From positions 1,553,501-1,617,500 of the forward strand of contig NZ_CP150304.1 in the NCBI RefSeq assembly GCF_037992945.1: DNA of 64,000 bases. Reading direction: 5' to 3'. Of the stretch, positions 42,684 to 52,260 are shown piece by piece. The notes beneath the pieces are model-generated. The model was not told the origin of the DNA and did not search any database. It saw only the letters and a program-made list of their open reading frames with translations. The translations under genes were made by a program, and so were the position numbers. This DNA is from Peribacillus sp. FSL E2-0218. GTDB lineage: Bacteria > Bacillota > Bacilli > Bacillales > DSM-1321. The stretch's first letter is position 1. Each line of letters starts with the position of its first letter.

Positions 42684-43901
42684 TTATGATAGTCCTTTGA
42701 ATAACCTTTTCGTGAAAATGATGATATAAAGGACGAGAAAAAGCAGGGTAAGGATCGGACCGAAATCAATCATATATTGATATAGGGAGCTTGCCTGTTC
42801 CCCTGTATTGCTGACTGGGAAGGCATGCACCGGGCTGCCGCTATCCATATTGCCTCTATAGAATGGTACCCAAAGCAAGACGGTGATCATCGATGCCAAA
42901 AAACCATGTGCTACTCTGGCAAGGAAAAACGGCAAGAAACGAATGTCGGTCGATGCTATGATGCTGGCAACCTGTGCCTGTATGCTGAACCCGTTGAAAG
43001 CTAGGATGAAGCTTGTCATAACTGTCTGTTGGAAAAGACTCGCATTTCCGACGGCGCTGGTCAACTTTGAACCGAGCGTCATTTCAAACATTCCTGAAAT
43101 GAACGGGAGGCTTAAGGAATCCGGAAAATGAACAATATGTAATACCCCTCCGACCCATGTTGCGAGCAGTACGGTAATATTCATGTGAAACAGAAGCTTG
43201 TTGACTACCGAAAAGAGAATGATGAAACCTCCGATCATTAATAAGGTTTGAATCGATGAGAGTACGGCGTCTCCGAGCAAACTGCCAAAGGGTCTTGTTT
43301 CCTTAATTCGTGTCCGGTGCATCTCGCTAAAGGCTTGTCTAATGGAGGGGAGCTTGGTCATGGATTTCGGATGGGATTTTTCCTCTTTCCGCCGGTAAAA
43401 ACGCATGATGATGCCTACACAAAAATTCCCCAGGTAGTGGGAGAGTGCAAGGATGATCCCCAAATGAGGATTGTGGAAAAAGCCTACGGCAACGGCAACG
43501 AACAAAAACAAAGGATTGGATGAATTAGTGAAACAAACGAGTCTTTCAGCTTCAATGCGGGTCAATTGTTCCTCCTGGCGAAGCCTTACCGTGAATTTTG
43601 CACCAGCAGGGAACCCTGATGCAAGTCCCATGGCCCAGACGAACCCGCCCACTCCGGGTACACGGAATAAGGGCCGCATGAATGGTTCGAGCATGACACC
43701 GATAAACTTCACTACTCCAAAACTGATCAATAGCTCCGATAAAATCAAAAATGGTAAAAGGGAAGGGAAAACGATTTTCCACCACATATTCAGCCCGCCT
43801 GTGGAAGCTTCAAAGGATTCTTGGGGGAAGGTGATCAAGCCGACGGCCAGCATCGTGACGAAGGCGGCCAACAGTATTGTTTTCGATTTTGATTTAAGCA
43901 A
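42684..43901 (-). CDS. ylbJ: Sporulation integral membrane protein YlbJ
   Basis: 405 residues, TTG start after AAAGGAGG. About ten membrane helices with the nucleoside-recognition (gate) domain repeated twice: STGGLNMWWKIVFPSLLPFLILSELLI and the matching C-terminal half. In B. subtilis ylbJ is SigE-controlled and mutants make defective, heat-sensitive spores; a transport role in the mother cell is suspected. Transcribed against coaD and ylbK. Confidence 0.93.
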   Translation of the reverse strand: MLKSKSKTILLAAFVTMLAVGLITFPQESFEASTGGLNMWWKIVFPSLLPFLILSELLISFGVVKFIGVMLEPFMRPLFRVPGVGGFVWAMGLASGFPAGAKFTVRLRQEEQLTRIEAERLVCFTNSSNPLFLFVAVAVGFFHNPHLGIILALSHYLGNFCVGIIMRFYRRKEEKSHPKSMTKLPSIRQAFSEMHRTRIKETRPFGSLLGDAVLSSIQTLLMIGGFIILFSVVNKLLFHMNITVLLATWVGGVLHIVHFPDSLSLPFISGMFEMTLGSKLTSAVGNASLFQQTVMTSFILAFNGFSIQAQVASIIASTDIRFLPFFLARVAHGFLASMITVLLWVPFYRGNMDSGSPVHAFPVSNTGEQASSLYQYMIDFGPILTLLFLVLYIIIFTKRLFKGLS

Positions 43902-44198
43902 AATTCAGCCTCCTTTTGAAGGTTACTAAATAGGGGCAGTCCATTTTGTATATAATAAAATATGAACTTTCTTTTCTAGAAAAGAAAAGTGCAGGATGCC
44001 ATGTGATCTGCATGCACATGGCTACATGGGCAACATCGTACATTGTAAATTCAATGACCACATTAAACCACACGGGACATGCATTCTCCGCCAAGCTTGT
44101 TTCACTGTCAATATAAATAATATGCTTCTATAAATCCGTTTAAGACCATAACTTTGAATGAGTTGTATTTTCAATATTTTTCAACAGGGGGGATATCT

Positions 44199-44996
44199 TT
44201 GTCGGAACCAAAGGTCGGGCTAGCTCTTGGATCGGGAGGAGCGAGGGGGTTTGCACATATTGGAGTGATAAAGGTATTGGAGCAAGAAGGAATTCCAATC
44301 GATATGATTGCCGGGAGCAGCATGGGGGCAATGGTGGCGGCCTTTTATGGAGCAGGTTCGGACATCGAACGCCTATATAAGCTGTCTCGTGCATTCAAAC
44401 GAAAGTACTATTTGGATTTCACGATTCCTAAAATGGGCTTCATTTCTGGGAAACGAACAAAGGATCTGATCAGGGTATTTACATATGGAAAGAATTTTGA
44501 AGAACTCGATATTCCTGTGGCTGTTGTCGCTACTGATATAAAAACGGGAGATAAGGTCATTTTTCAAGAAGGTCCCATCGCCCCTGCAGTCAGGGCGAGC
44601 ATTTCGATTCCCGGAATATTCATTCCCGAAAGAATTGGCAAGAGGCTGCTTGTCGATGGCGGGGTCGTTGACAGGGTTCCTGTTTCTGTCGTGAAGGAGA
44701 TGGGGGCCGACATCATAATCGGAGTGGATGTCGCCCATGTGAAACAGGACATGGAGATAAACTCCATCTACGATGTAATCATGCAAAGCTTGGATATCCT
44801 GCAGATGGAGCTTGTTAAAAGCAGGGAATTTGCTTCAGATATCATGATACGTCCAAGGGTCGAGAAATACAGTTCTAAATCATTTACAAACGTACAGGAA
44901 ATAATTAGTATTGGAGAAGAAGCAGCAAGAGGAAAGATCGATCAAATTAAACAAAGCATTGTTACTTGGAAGGAGTCCTTTGAAGATGAACCGTAA
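44199..44996 (+). CDS. ylbK: Patatin-like phospholipase family protein YlbK
   Basis: 265 residues. TTG at 44199 with AGGGGGG upstream; the ATG at 44154 lacks a site. Patatin fold with the oxyanion loop GSGGARGFAHIG, nucleophile Ser in GSSMGA and the dyad Asp in VDGGVVDRVP. Probable cytoplasmic or membrane-surface acyl hydrolase (RssA/NTE-like). It overlaps ylbL by 11 nt, so they are co-translated. Confidence 0.9.
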   Translation: MSEPKVGLALGSGGARGFAHIGVIKVLEQEGIPIDMIAGSSMGAMVAAFYGAGSDIERLYKLSRAFKRKYYLDFTIPKMGFISGKRTKDLIRVFTYGKNFEELDIPVAVVATDIKTGDKVIFQEGPIAPAVRASISIPGIFIPERIGKRLLVDGGVVDRVPVSVVKEMGADIIIGVDVAHVKQDMEINSIYDVIMQSLDILQMELVKSREFASDIMIRPRVEKYSSKSFTNVQEIISIGEEAARGKIDQIKQSIVTWKESFEDEP

Positions 44997-46005
44997 AATG
45001 TATGTACGCACTTTCCTGGTGGTTGCTATACTTCTCATAGCATCAGCACTTTATTCTTTACCTTTTTATGTATCCAAACCAGGAATGGCTAAGGAATTGG
45101 AGCCTATTATAGAGGTTTCAGGCGGGGATGAAGCGAAAGGGAGCTTTATGTTGACTACGGTAAGGATGGGCAGGGCGAATATTTATTCCTATTTGCTGGC
45201 GAAATGGAGCAAATATCAGGAGCTTTATCCGGAAACCTCGATCAGGAGCGCAGATGAAACGGATGAAGAATATAACATTAGGCAATTGCACTTAATGGAT
45301 GGTTCTAAAAATAATGCCATTCAGATAGCATATGAAAAAGCTGGGAAAGAAGTAGATTATCAGTATTTAGGTGTGTATGTTTTGGACGTGCTTAAGGGAA
45401 TGCCGGCTGCCAAGGAACTGAAAGCGGGCGACCAAATCATTCAGGTCGATAACCTTAAATTCAAATCTGCGCAAGAATTCATGGGCTACATTAACGGAAA
45501 GAAAGCCGGTGATAAGGTAGAATTGGTGTATAAGCGGGAAGAGACGGAGAAAAAAGCCGTATTATCCTTGGAGCCTTTTAAAGATGATCCGAACAGGGTT
45601 GGCATAGGCATTTCACTCGATGACAACCGAAAAGTGACAACAAAGCCGGCGATCGCCATCGATTCTGAACAAATAGGCGGTCCTTCCGCAGGATTGATGT
45701 TTTCCTTGGAAATTTATAATCAATTGACGGAAGGAGATCTTACGAAAGGTTACGATATAGCCGGTACAGGAACGATGTCGGATGATGGGACAGTCGGCCC
45801 GATTGGCGGAATCCAGCAAAAAATAGTGGCTGCCGATAAGTCTGGAGCGGAAATTTTCTTTGCCCCAAACGAAAACGAAGCAGACGGCTCGAATTATGAA
45901 GATGCACTTATAGCAGCGAAGGATATTGGTACGGAGATGAAAATTGTCCCGGTCGATAACTTTGATGATGCTTTAGCCTATTTAAACAAGTTAAAGGAAA
46001 AATGA
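44986..46005 (+). CDS. ylbL: Lon-like membrane protease with PDZ domain (YlbL)
   Basis: 339 residues. ATG at 44986 after AAGGAG. One N-terminal membrane helix (about 5-25), a PDZ domain in the middle (DVLKGMPAAKELKAGDQIIQVD) and a C-terminal S16 protease domain with catalytic Ser in GGPSAGLMFSLEIY and Lys in GGIQQKIVAADK. In B. subtilis YlbL with CtpA degrades the division inhibitor YneA after DNA damage. No AAA domain, unlike true Lon. Confidence 0.93.
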   Translation: MNRKMYVRTFLVVAILLIASALYSLPFYVSKPGMAKELEPIIEVSGGDEAKGSFMLTTVRMGRANIYSYLLAKWSKYQELYPETSIRSADETDEEYNIRQLHLMDGSKNNAIQIAYEKAGKEVDYQYLGVYVLDVLKGMPAAKELKAGDQIIQVDNLKFKSAQEFMGYINGKKAGDKVELVYKREETEKKAVLSLEPFKDDPNRVGIGISLDDNRKVTTKPAIAIDSEQIGGPSAGLMFSLEIYNQLTEGDLTKGYDIAGTGTMSDDGTVGPIGGIQQKIVAADKSGAEIFFAPNENEADGSNYEDALIAAKDIGTEMKIVPVDNFDDALAYLNKLKEK

Positions 46006-46042
46006 AAAAAAGCGCAGGCAGGTTAACTGTTTGCGCTTTTTT
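46005..46042 (+). terminator. Terminator of ylbK-ylbL
   Basis: AAAAAAAGCGCA pairs with TGCGCTTTTTT, loop of 15 nt. Confidence 0.85.
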
Positions 46043-46084
46043 GTTCAGGAAATCCCTTTTAATGGGCCATGCCGGAATCGTTCT

Positions 46085-47296
46085 TCATGTAAGGATGAGG
46101 GGAGCTTCGTATTCCCGTTTCATCAGGGCAGCTTGAGACGGACCGGATAAGCCAAGTGCGTATACCTGCGCTGCCCGGACATCCATTTCGATATCCTGCT
46201 TTTGATAGGCAGACAATTTGGATATGAGCGGTAGCGGCAAGTCCTTCTTGACGTTGTGCAAATATTCCCGTCCCTTGCCATTCATGCCAAGGAGCCTGAA
46301 ATAGGTTGGGAGGTGAGTATGTGCCATATCCTCCTTTGAAGTATGGGTCAATATATGGACACACATACGTTGGAGCCGTGTCCATGTGTAGCGTTTTGTT
46401 TTCAGCCCCGTCATGAACTGTGAAAAGGTAGCGGCAGTTTGAGCCATCTGTTTGATCCGATGCTCTATCCCTTCCTCGATTTCATAAACCTCTGCCAATT
46501 CGCTTAAAGAAGAAGAGAGGATCCGATATTTCAACAAAGGCCAATACATTTCCCAATCATGCAAGGCGCGGTAGCTCGATAGGTAATGCTCAAGACCTGT
46601 TCTTGTCGGTCGGGGAACATAGTTTGAAACGGAATCCAAGCCTTTGCCCCCTTCTTCCTGGATGGCTTTGCGTATCCCTGTCGCGCTGGCAATGGAATCA
46701 TTGGACAAATCAGTATCATGGTATCCGGCAGCAACTCGTCGGATCGTATAGGGGCGGATTGAAAAACCGTTAGTAAGGGCAGCACTTACATATTCCTTTC
46801 CAAGAATATTATTGGGCTTCGTCAAATCCAAGGCCCCCTCGTCCTTGACGATCGTTTGATAAGCTTTGGCCGCACTTGCTGGATAGCTGTTTCCGGCATC
46901 CATGGCCAGTTTGACGGCGGCATCGAAAGGAACCGATCGATCCGACATGACTTTATGCGCGGTGATGAAAGGTTCAATCCTGCCATCTTCGCTCCCGAAA
47001 CAAAAAGAGTCGCAGCCAAGATACTCCAAAAGGGAGATGGAGCCTCTTGCGAAGATCTCCGCCTTCTGCGTTGCAAAAGCGTAAGGAAGCTCGAGGACCA
47101 GATCGATGCCTCCTTGCAGGGCCATGGCGGCACGGGTCCATTTGCTGACTAAAGCAGGCTCTCCCCGCTGTAAAAAGGGGCCGCTCATCACTGCCACCAC
47201 GATATCTGCCCCGCTTTCTTCCCTGCTTTTTCTTGCATGTAAAACATGTCCATTGTGAAAAGGGTTATATTCGACTACTAAACCGCAAGCCTTCAT
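46085..47296 (-). CDS. tmcAL: tRNA(Met) cytidine acetate ligase
   Basis: 403 residues, formerly ylbM. Uses acetate and ATP to form N4-acetylcytidine at the wobble base of elongator tRNA-Met. Nucleotidyltransferase motif VVEYNPFHNGHVLHAR with HxGH, plus ISKLSA-type region near the C-terminus. ATG at 47296 follows TGAGGTGAACG. Divergent from ylbN. Confidence 0.94.
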   Translation of the reverse strand: MKACGLVVEYNPFHNGHVLHARKSREESGADIVVAVMSGPFLQRGEPALVSKWTRAAMALQGGIDLVLELPYAFATQKAEIFARGSISLLEYLGCDSFCFGSEDGRIEPFITAHKVMSDRSVPFDAAVKLAMDAGNSYPASAAKAYQTIVKDEGALDLTKPNNILGKEYVSAALTNGFSIRPYTIRRVAAGYHDTDLSNDSIASATGIRKAIQEEGGKGLDSVSNYVPRPTRTGLEHYLSSYRALHDWEMYWPLLKYRILSSSLSELAEVYEIEEGIEHRIKQMAQTAATFSQFMTGLKTKRYTWTRLQRMCVHILTHTSKEDMAHTHLPTYFRLLGMNGKGREYLHNVKKDLPLPLISKLSAYQKQDIEMDVRAAQVYALGLSGPSQAALMKREYEAPLILT

Positions 47297-47457
47297 TCGT
47301 TCACCTCAGAGAAAAACTTTGTATTTTTTCAACTTAGTGCTAAAATAGTATTTCAAGTTAAATTCTATAATGTTTCATCGTGATTTCTTGTTCGAAAAGA
47401 ATCTCAAACTTTCGATAATCAGTTAGGATGACTACATTATAGTGTAAAGAAAAAATA

Positions 47458-47486
47458 TTGACAAACTTATAATTGAAAGCTATAAT
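47458..47486 (+). promoter_or_regulatory. Consensus SigA promoter of ylbN-rpmF
   Basis: Perfect TTGACA (47458-47463), 17 bp, perfect TATAAT (47481-47486). The predicted start is about 22 nt before the TTG start of ylbN. The strongest promoter match in the window. Confidence 0.9.
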
Positions 47487-47514
47487 TATTTTTGTTGCCT
47501 TGAGGTGATTTCAT

Positions 47515-48036
47515 TTGAAATGGACGATTAGTCAACTTCAAAAAATTCGGGACAAAGATTTACGGTTTGATGAACTGGTGGATGTCTTAGACATTAGAGA
47601 AAGAGACCCGCAAATTCGCGATGTTTCTCCGATCAGAGTAGCAGGAAGAGCTGATATCAGCTCGACCGAGATTACTTTTCACTTGCATCTTTCAGGTGAA
47701 TTGACATTACCTTGCTCCCGTACACTGGTAGACGTTAAATATCCGATTGATATTGATACAAAGGAAACCTTTCTATTAAAGGCAGATGGCACTGATTTCT
47801 ACGGAGATGATGTCACTGTTGTAGAAGGCGATGTTGTAGACCTTATACCGGTAATTAAAGAAAATTTATTGCTAGAAATTCCGATGCAGGTTTTTTGTGA
47901 GGATGTCGATTCCAATGAAGCTGCTCCTCAATCCGGTAAAGACTGGGCCGTTATTTCTGAAGAGGAAAATGAGCATAAGGTTGATCCGCGATTTGCAAAG
48001 CTTGCCGACTTTTTTGACAACAATAAAGAATCTTGA
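47515..48036 (+). CDS. ylbN: YceD family (DUF177) protein YlbN
   Basis: 173 residues, TTG start after TGAGGTGAT. DUF177/YceD family, always beside rpmF. Conserved cysteines occur in LPCSRTLVD and MQVFCEDVD. Proposed roles are in 23S rRNA or ribosome maturation (plant and bacterial relatives), or as a simple partner of L32 expression. It shares the perfect promoter with rpmF. Confidence 0.92.
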   Translation: MKWTISQLQKIRDKDLRFDELVDVLDIRERDPQIRDVSPIRVAGRADISSTEITFHLHLSGELTLPCSRTLVDVKYPIDIDTKETFLLKADGTDFYGDDVTVVEGDVVDLIPVIKENLLLEIPMQVFCEDVDSNEAAPQSGKDWAVISEEENEHKVDPRFAKLADFFDNNKES

Positions 48037-48101
48037 TTGGAACGGAAAATCGTTAATCCGATTTTTCCAGCTTTTTTATATTTTTTAAGGAGGTGGGAAT
48101 A

Positions 48102-48275
48102 ATGGCTGTACCTTTTAGAAGAACGTCGAAAACTGTAAAAAGAAAACGTCGTACACACTTCAAGCTTCAAGTACCTGGTATGGTAGAATGCCCAAGCTGT
48201 GGTGGAATGACTCTTTCACATCACGTTTGTAAAGAATGTGGAACATACAAAGGAAAAGAAGTTGTCGCAAAATAA
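48102..48275 (+). CDS. rpmF: Ribosomal protein L32 (bL32)
   Basis: 57 residues, MAVPFRRTSKTVKRKRRTHF, with a four-Cys zinc ribbon (CPSCG and CKECG). This is the zinc-containing paralogue. ATG at 48102 after AAGGAGGTGG, a very strong ribosome site suited to high expression. Confidence 0.97.
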   Translation: MAVPFRRTSKTVKRKRRTHFKLQVPGMVECPSCGGMTLSHHVCKECGTYKGKEVVAK

Positions 48276-48324
48276 TTTCTTTTTCTACTTGAAAGCTTTG
48301 CTTTCTTGATGCAACACGCTAATC

Positions 48325-48356
48325 AAAGCGCAGAGATTTTCTCTGGGCTTTTTTTA
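48325..48356 (+). terminator. Terminator of ylbN-rpmF
   Basis: AAAGCgCAGAG/CTCTGgGCTTT with a 5-nt loop and seven Ts. Confidence 0.9.
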
Positions 48357-48424
48357 TAAGTTCATTTGGCGGAATATTCGGGAAACGCAACAACTTAAAT
48401 GAAGAATATGGCGGAGGTGCTTAC

Positions 48425-49183
48425 GTGAATCGGGTGATTAAGGTTGAAAAGGACTTGCGCGGTTTCATGAAGGTCATATTTAATAGACCGGAGAAAAGGA
48501 ATGCCGTTAATTATCAACTTATGGACGAACTCGAATCGATATTGGCGGAAGCGGCCCGCGATGACGAGGTTAAAATGCTTGTCCTAACAGGGGCGGGTAC
48601 CAAGGCCTTCTGCTCAGGCGGGGATTTGAGTGAGTTTCAAGATTTATATACCGAAGAAGAGGCCTTTACGATGTTATCGCGAATGGGTGAGATTCTGTAT
48701 ACACTAGCAGTTTTTCCAAAACCGACCCTGGCCTATATTAATGGCAGCGCTATTGGCGGTGGATGCGAAATAGCGACTGCCTGTGATTTCCGTTTAGCGA
48801 AAAGCGGAGTCAAGCTAGGATTTGTACAAGGGACGCTAGGGATCACTACGGGCTGGGGCGGCGCATCGATTTTACTTGAAAAAATACCAGGGCAAAAGGC
48901 GTTAAAGCTATTGATGGATGCAAGCATACATAAGGCGGAAGAGGCTCAAGGATTCGGTTTCGTAGATGAAATAGTCGGCGAGGAAGGATGGGAAGGTTTC
49001 GCGGAAAAATTACTCCGCCATGAGACAGGGGTATTGGCGGCTTATAAAAAGGTGCTGGTCAATAAGTGGCAGGCGAGTGGCCTTAAAGGGAGAATGGAGG
49101 CTGAAATCCATGAGTGTGCCAAACTTTGGGCAAGTGATGCACATCATGCTGCTGTCCGCCGTTTCTTAAGCATGAAAAAATAA
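48425..49183 (+). CDS. Enoyl-CoA hydratase/isomerase family protein
   Basis: 252 residues, crotonase fold. GTG start after GGCGGAGGTG. Oxyanion-hole segments FCSGGDLSEF and NGSAIGGGCEIATACDFRLA are present; the position of the first catalytic Glu of true hydratases appears to be taken by other residues (WGGASILLEKI), so the reaction may differ from hydration. Stand-alone between rpmF and gerR. Substrate not assignable. Confidence 0.82.
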   Translation: MNRVIKVEKDLRGFMKVIFNRPEKRNAVNYQLMDELESILAEAARDDEVKMLVLTGAGTKAFCSGGDLSEFQDLYTEEEAFTMLSRMGEILYTLAVFPKPTLAYINGSAIGGGCEIATACDFRLAKSGVKLGFVQGTLGITTGWGGASILLEKIPGQKALKLLMDASIHKAEEAQGFGFVDEIVGEEGWEGFAEKLLRHETGVLAAYKKVLVNKWQASGLKGRMEAEIHECAKLWASDAHHAAVRRFLSMKK

Positions 49184-49263
49184 AAAATTACTGCCTCTAT
49201 ATTTCTTCTATCTTTCCTAGCATGTGCATATTATGAATTAAAACTTGCTAAGGAGGTAGAGGG

Positions 49264-49884
49264 ATGTCGATTGCGAGACAAGATGCATGGACCCATGATG
49301 AGGATTTGCTGTTGGCTGAAGTGGTGCTAAGGCATATAAGAGAGGGCAGTACACAATTGAAGGCCTTTGAAGAAGTGGGGAAGCAATTATCAAGAACATC
49401 GGCGGCTTGTGGGTTTCGGTGGAATTCTTTTGTAAGGAAGCAATATAAATCGGGGATCGAGCTGGCAAAGAGACAAAGGAAGGAACAGGCCGTCCTTGAG
49501 CCTGATGCGGAGCAGAATCCTGTTGCAGCAGTGGAACATAGCAAGTTTGAACAAGAGGAGTCCCAAGAGGAAGTACAAGATTCTATTACGCTTCAGAAGG
49601 TAATATTATATTTAACCAAAATGGATGAGTTCTTCCAGGTTGATAATAGGGAGAAGGAACGGATATCCGCGCACTCCCTACTTATTGAACAGGAAAATTG
49701 CCGTTTGCAGGAAGAGAATGCCCTGTTGAGAGAAAACTTGAATGCTGTGGAGGAAGATTATCGTGCACTGATGCAAATCATGGAGCGTGCCAGGAAGCTT
49801 AGTGTACAAGAGGATGAAAAAACGAACCCGAAAGTGAGTTTTCAGATGGATAAGAACGGTAATTTGGAAAGAGTCAACAAATAA
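49264..49884 (+). CDS. gerR: RsfA/GerR family sporulation transcription factor
   Basis: 206 residues. N-terminal Myb/SANT-like DNA-binding region (about 5-60: DAWTHDEDLLLAEVVLRHI, SRTSAACGFRWNSFVRKQY), a variable linker, then a long coiled coil (about 140-185, LLIEQENCRLQEENALLRENL). B. subtilis YlbO is GerR, a SigE-dependent regulator that represses part of the mother-cell regulon; RsfA is the related forespore factor. Position identifies this as YlbO/GerR. Confidence 0.9.
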   Translation: MSIARQDAWTHDEDLLLAEVVLRHIREGSTQLKAFEEVGKQLSRTSAACGFRWNSFVRKQYKSGIELAKRQRKEQAVLEPDAEQNPVAAVEHSKFEQEESQEEVQDSITLQKVILYLTKMDEFFQVDNREKERISAHSLLIEQENCRLQEENALLRENLNAVEEDYRALMQIMERARKLSVQEDEKTNPKVSFQMDKNGNLERVNK

Positions 49885-49915
49885 AAAAGGCGGGTGGAAA
49901 AATCCGCCCGCATTT
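49884..49915 (-). terminator. Terminator of ylbP (also read by gerR)
   Basis: GGCGG/CCGCC core with a run of six As on the plus strand, which is a T-run for the minus-strand ylbP transcript. Confidence 0.7.
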
Positions 49916-49917
49916 CG

Positions 49918-50406
49918 TTATTCTTCTGTATCTGTTTCTGTCTTCGTTTGGTTGTCGAATGGGCTCCAAATCAGCGGGTTTTCTCCGAGGTCCCGGTCCA
50001 TGTCATAGGAAACGGCAGAAAAGCCCATCTTTTTCCAAAAATCTTGTGAGTGAACCCTTGGATTGGTTTTAATAGGCATGTTCAGGCTTTTGGCGAATTC
50101 GACCAAAGCTTTTCCATACCCTTTTTTCTGATAGTTAGGGAGGACTTCAAGTTTCCAAAGAACAAGGAAGTCCCTTGAATTGTCAAAATACTGATCAAAT
50201 TTAGCGCTTCTTTTGTACAGGCTCATCCTGGCTACAAGTTTGTCGCCGTAAAAGATTCCATAAAAAGGTGATTGGCTGTCATTTTCGATGATGTTACCTT
50301 CCAAATCATCTAGCATTGACAGTTCCTGAATCCCGTATTCTTTGAATTTTTTGAATTCCTCAAGCGTTTTAAAATTTACAAGTAAACGTTCCACCTTGTA
50401 TTCCAT
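49918..50406 (-). CDS. ylbP: GNAT family acetyltransferase YlbP
   Basis: 162 residues from ATG at 50406 (MEYKVERLLVNFKTLEEFKKF), which matches YlbP; the frame open to 50526 is not used. TAAGGGGGAGC gives the ribosome site. The GNAT acetyl-CoA motif is LEVLPNYQKKGYGKALVEFA. Substrate unknown. Convergent with gerR. Confidence 0.9.
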   Translation of the reverse strand: MEYKVERLLVNFKTLEEFKKFKEYGIQELSMLDDLEGNIIENDSQSPFYGIFYGDKLVARMSLYKRSAKFDQYFDNSRDFLVLWKLEVLPNYQKKGYGKALVEFAKSLNMPIKTNPRVHSQDFWKKMGFSAVSYDMDRDLGENPLIWSPFDNQTKTETDTEE

Positions 50407-50869
50407 AAAAAAGCTCCCCCTTAATTCTGATAAACCTCTTCGATAGTGACCTTCGAAAGTCATCCCGCTGCCAGGTACCTTTCCGAAACCCGGCAAAAGG
50501 CTAAATCTAGCATGACATCGACCCATCCTGCTGACTTATGCTTATAGCCATTGCCAACCATCTCCGCCCCTAGCCTTCGATTGCTCGCCGCTTTTAGGTT
50601 GGAGGTATTTTCTATCCCTTAAAGAGTGAAGATTGGCTAAGCTTTTCGTATCTAATATACCATTAATTCAATGTTTAAAGAAGAAAATAAATCTCCGGCA
50701 TCTCATTTATGGCACTTTTAATTGGAATGTTTTTCGAGTCGTGCGCATCGGATCTTCCTAACGCTGGGTCGCGGAATTTTTCAAAGGGGATGGTATGAAA
50801 TTAGATGCAGGATAAAAAAGATTATGTGTTAAAATAGTAAATATATCTAGAAAAGTAAGGATTGGTAAT
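50407..50869. other. Divergent ylbP-panE intergenic region
   Basis: About 460 bases. No gene-like frame beyond the unused extension of ylbP. GTTAAAATAG before panE (about 50828-50837) may be its -10. I see no repeat or strong hairpin. Confidence 0.4.
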
Positions 50870-51754
50870 ATGCGCATTGGAATCATTGGAGGAGGGGCGA
50901 TCGGCCTGCTGTTTGCATCTCGTTTGAGCGGCAAACATCTTGTGACGCTCTATACTCGCACAGAACAGCAGGCCTCAATCATCAATCATGACGGGCTCCG
51001 GCTAATCGAAGAAGGTGAAAGCCGGTTACTGGACAGCGTCATGTCGAAAAGCTTGGACGAAGGGATAACCGATCACGACCTCCTTATTACGGCAGTTAAA
51101 CAATACCACCTTCCACACATCCTTCCTGCGATCAATAGCCTTGATGTACCGTTATTGTTCTTGCAGAATGGCTACGGGCATATTGCTCATTTAAGGAAGC
51201 TGAAATCTCCTGCCGTCTATGTGGGAGTCGTGGAGCATGGGGCCTTGAGACATGATGCGAATACAGTGGAGCATACCGGGCTTGGCCTTACCAGGATCGC
51301 TTCCTTTAAAGGGGAGCTGGATCGGCTCTCGTTAGTGAATGAGAAGATAGATGGTTTTCCTTTTATTAAGAGCGGGGACTATCGATCGATGCTCCTCGAT
51401 AAACTTGTCGTCAATGCAGTGATCAATCCATTAACAGCGATCCTGCAAGTGAAAAATGGCAGCTTGATCACCAATGCTTTTTATTATCAATTGTTTCAGG
51501 AACTTTTTGATGAGATCTCCGGGATTTTGGAATTGGAGAATAAAGCAGAGTCATTTGAACATGTCAAATCCGTTTGCATGGCGACTGCAGGGAATCGATC
51601 GTCCATGCTCAAGGATTTGGAAAAGGGCAGCCAAACGGAAATTGATGCTATATTGGGTCATATACTTTCCATGGCAGAGGGTAAGGGGAAAACTTTTGGC
51701 CTGGCGTCTTCTCTATATAAGATGATCAAGGGGAAAGAGACTCAGGGGGGATGA
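50870..51754 (+). CDS. panE: 2-dehydropantoate 2-reductase
   Basis: 294 residues. NADPH-dependent ketopantoate reduction for pantothenate and CoA synthesis. N-terminal Rossmann loop IGIIGGGAIGLLFASRLS; second-domain catalytic Lys in LLDKLVVNAVINPLTAI; GSQTEIDAILG near the end. B. subtilis counterpart is YlbQ. Four bases from the DUF3397 gene. Confidence 0.9.
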   Translation: MRIGIIGGGAIGLLFASRLSGKHLVTLYTRTEQQASIINHDGLRLIEEGESRLLDSVMSKSLDEGITDHDLLITAVKQYHLPHILPAINSLDVPLLFLQNGYGHIAHLRKLKSPAVYVGVVEHGALRHDANTVEHTGLGLTRIASFKGELDRLSLVNEKIDGFPFIKSGDYRSMLLDKLVVNAVINPLTAILQVKNGSLITNAFYYQLFQELFDEISGILELENKAESFEHVKSVCMATAGNRSSMLKDLEKGSQTEIDAILGHILSMAEGKGKTFGLASSLYKMIKGKETQGG

Positions 51755-51758
51755 GTGT

Positions 51759-52151
51759 GTGCCGAACGTTGTTTCTAGTCTAGTCGCGATATTCATTACA
51801 TTGCCTTTTGTAGGGTATATACTTTTTTTTATAGGCGCCAAACAATTCACGGGAAACCATAGGCGCTCCGTTCAGTTCGCGATGGACATGAGTGCGCTGC
51901 TTTTCGTAATATCCGTCCATTATTTAATCATTGCCATTTGGGATAAGCATATCCTTTGGGTGATCATGCTGATCATGATCGTCAACGCATCCGTGGTGGT
52001 CATGGTCCATTACAAGGTGAAAGAGGAAATCATCTTCCATAAGGTGGTAAAGGGTTTTTGGAGAGTGAACTTCGCCTTCTTTTTCGTTGCGTACATTCTA
52101 TTATTTTCCATCGGATTAATTACAAGTATTACAAAGATATTTACTACATAA
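51759..52151 (+). CDS. DUF3397 membrane protein
   Basis: 130 residues, GTG start after GGGGGGATGA. Four membrane helices (about 5-25, 40-60, 67-85 and 104-126). DUF3397 is a small Bacillaceae membrane family found before bshC. Unknown function. Probably co-transcribed with panE. Confidence 0.8.
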   Translation: MPNVVSSLVAIFITLPFVGYILFFIGAKQFTGNHRRSVQFAMDMSALLFVISVHYLIIAIWDKHILWVIMLIMIVNASVVVMVHYKVKEEIIFHKVVKGFWRVNFAFFFVAYILLFSIGLITSITKIFTT

Positions 52152-52260
52152 AATAGAACACCACATCAATTTTCTGCTGCTGGGCAACTTCTTTTGTTTT
52201 CTTAAACCGGAATGTTATACTCTAAAAAGAATTGTAGTTGCAGAGAAAGGGAGAACAGAA

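Noticed and set aside
43894..44094. 66-codon minus-strand frame upstream of ylbJ
   Set aside because: Covers the ylbJ leader; no ribosome site and the sequence looks random.
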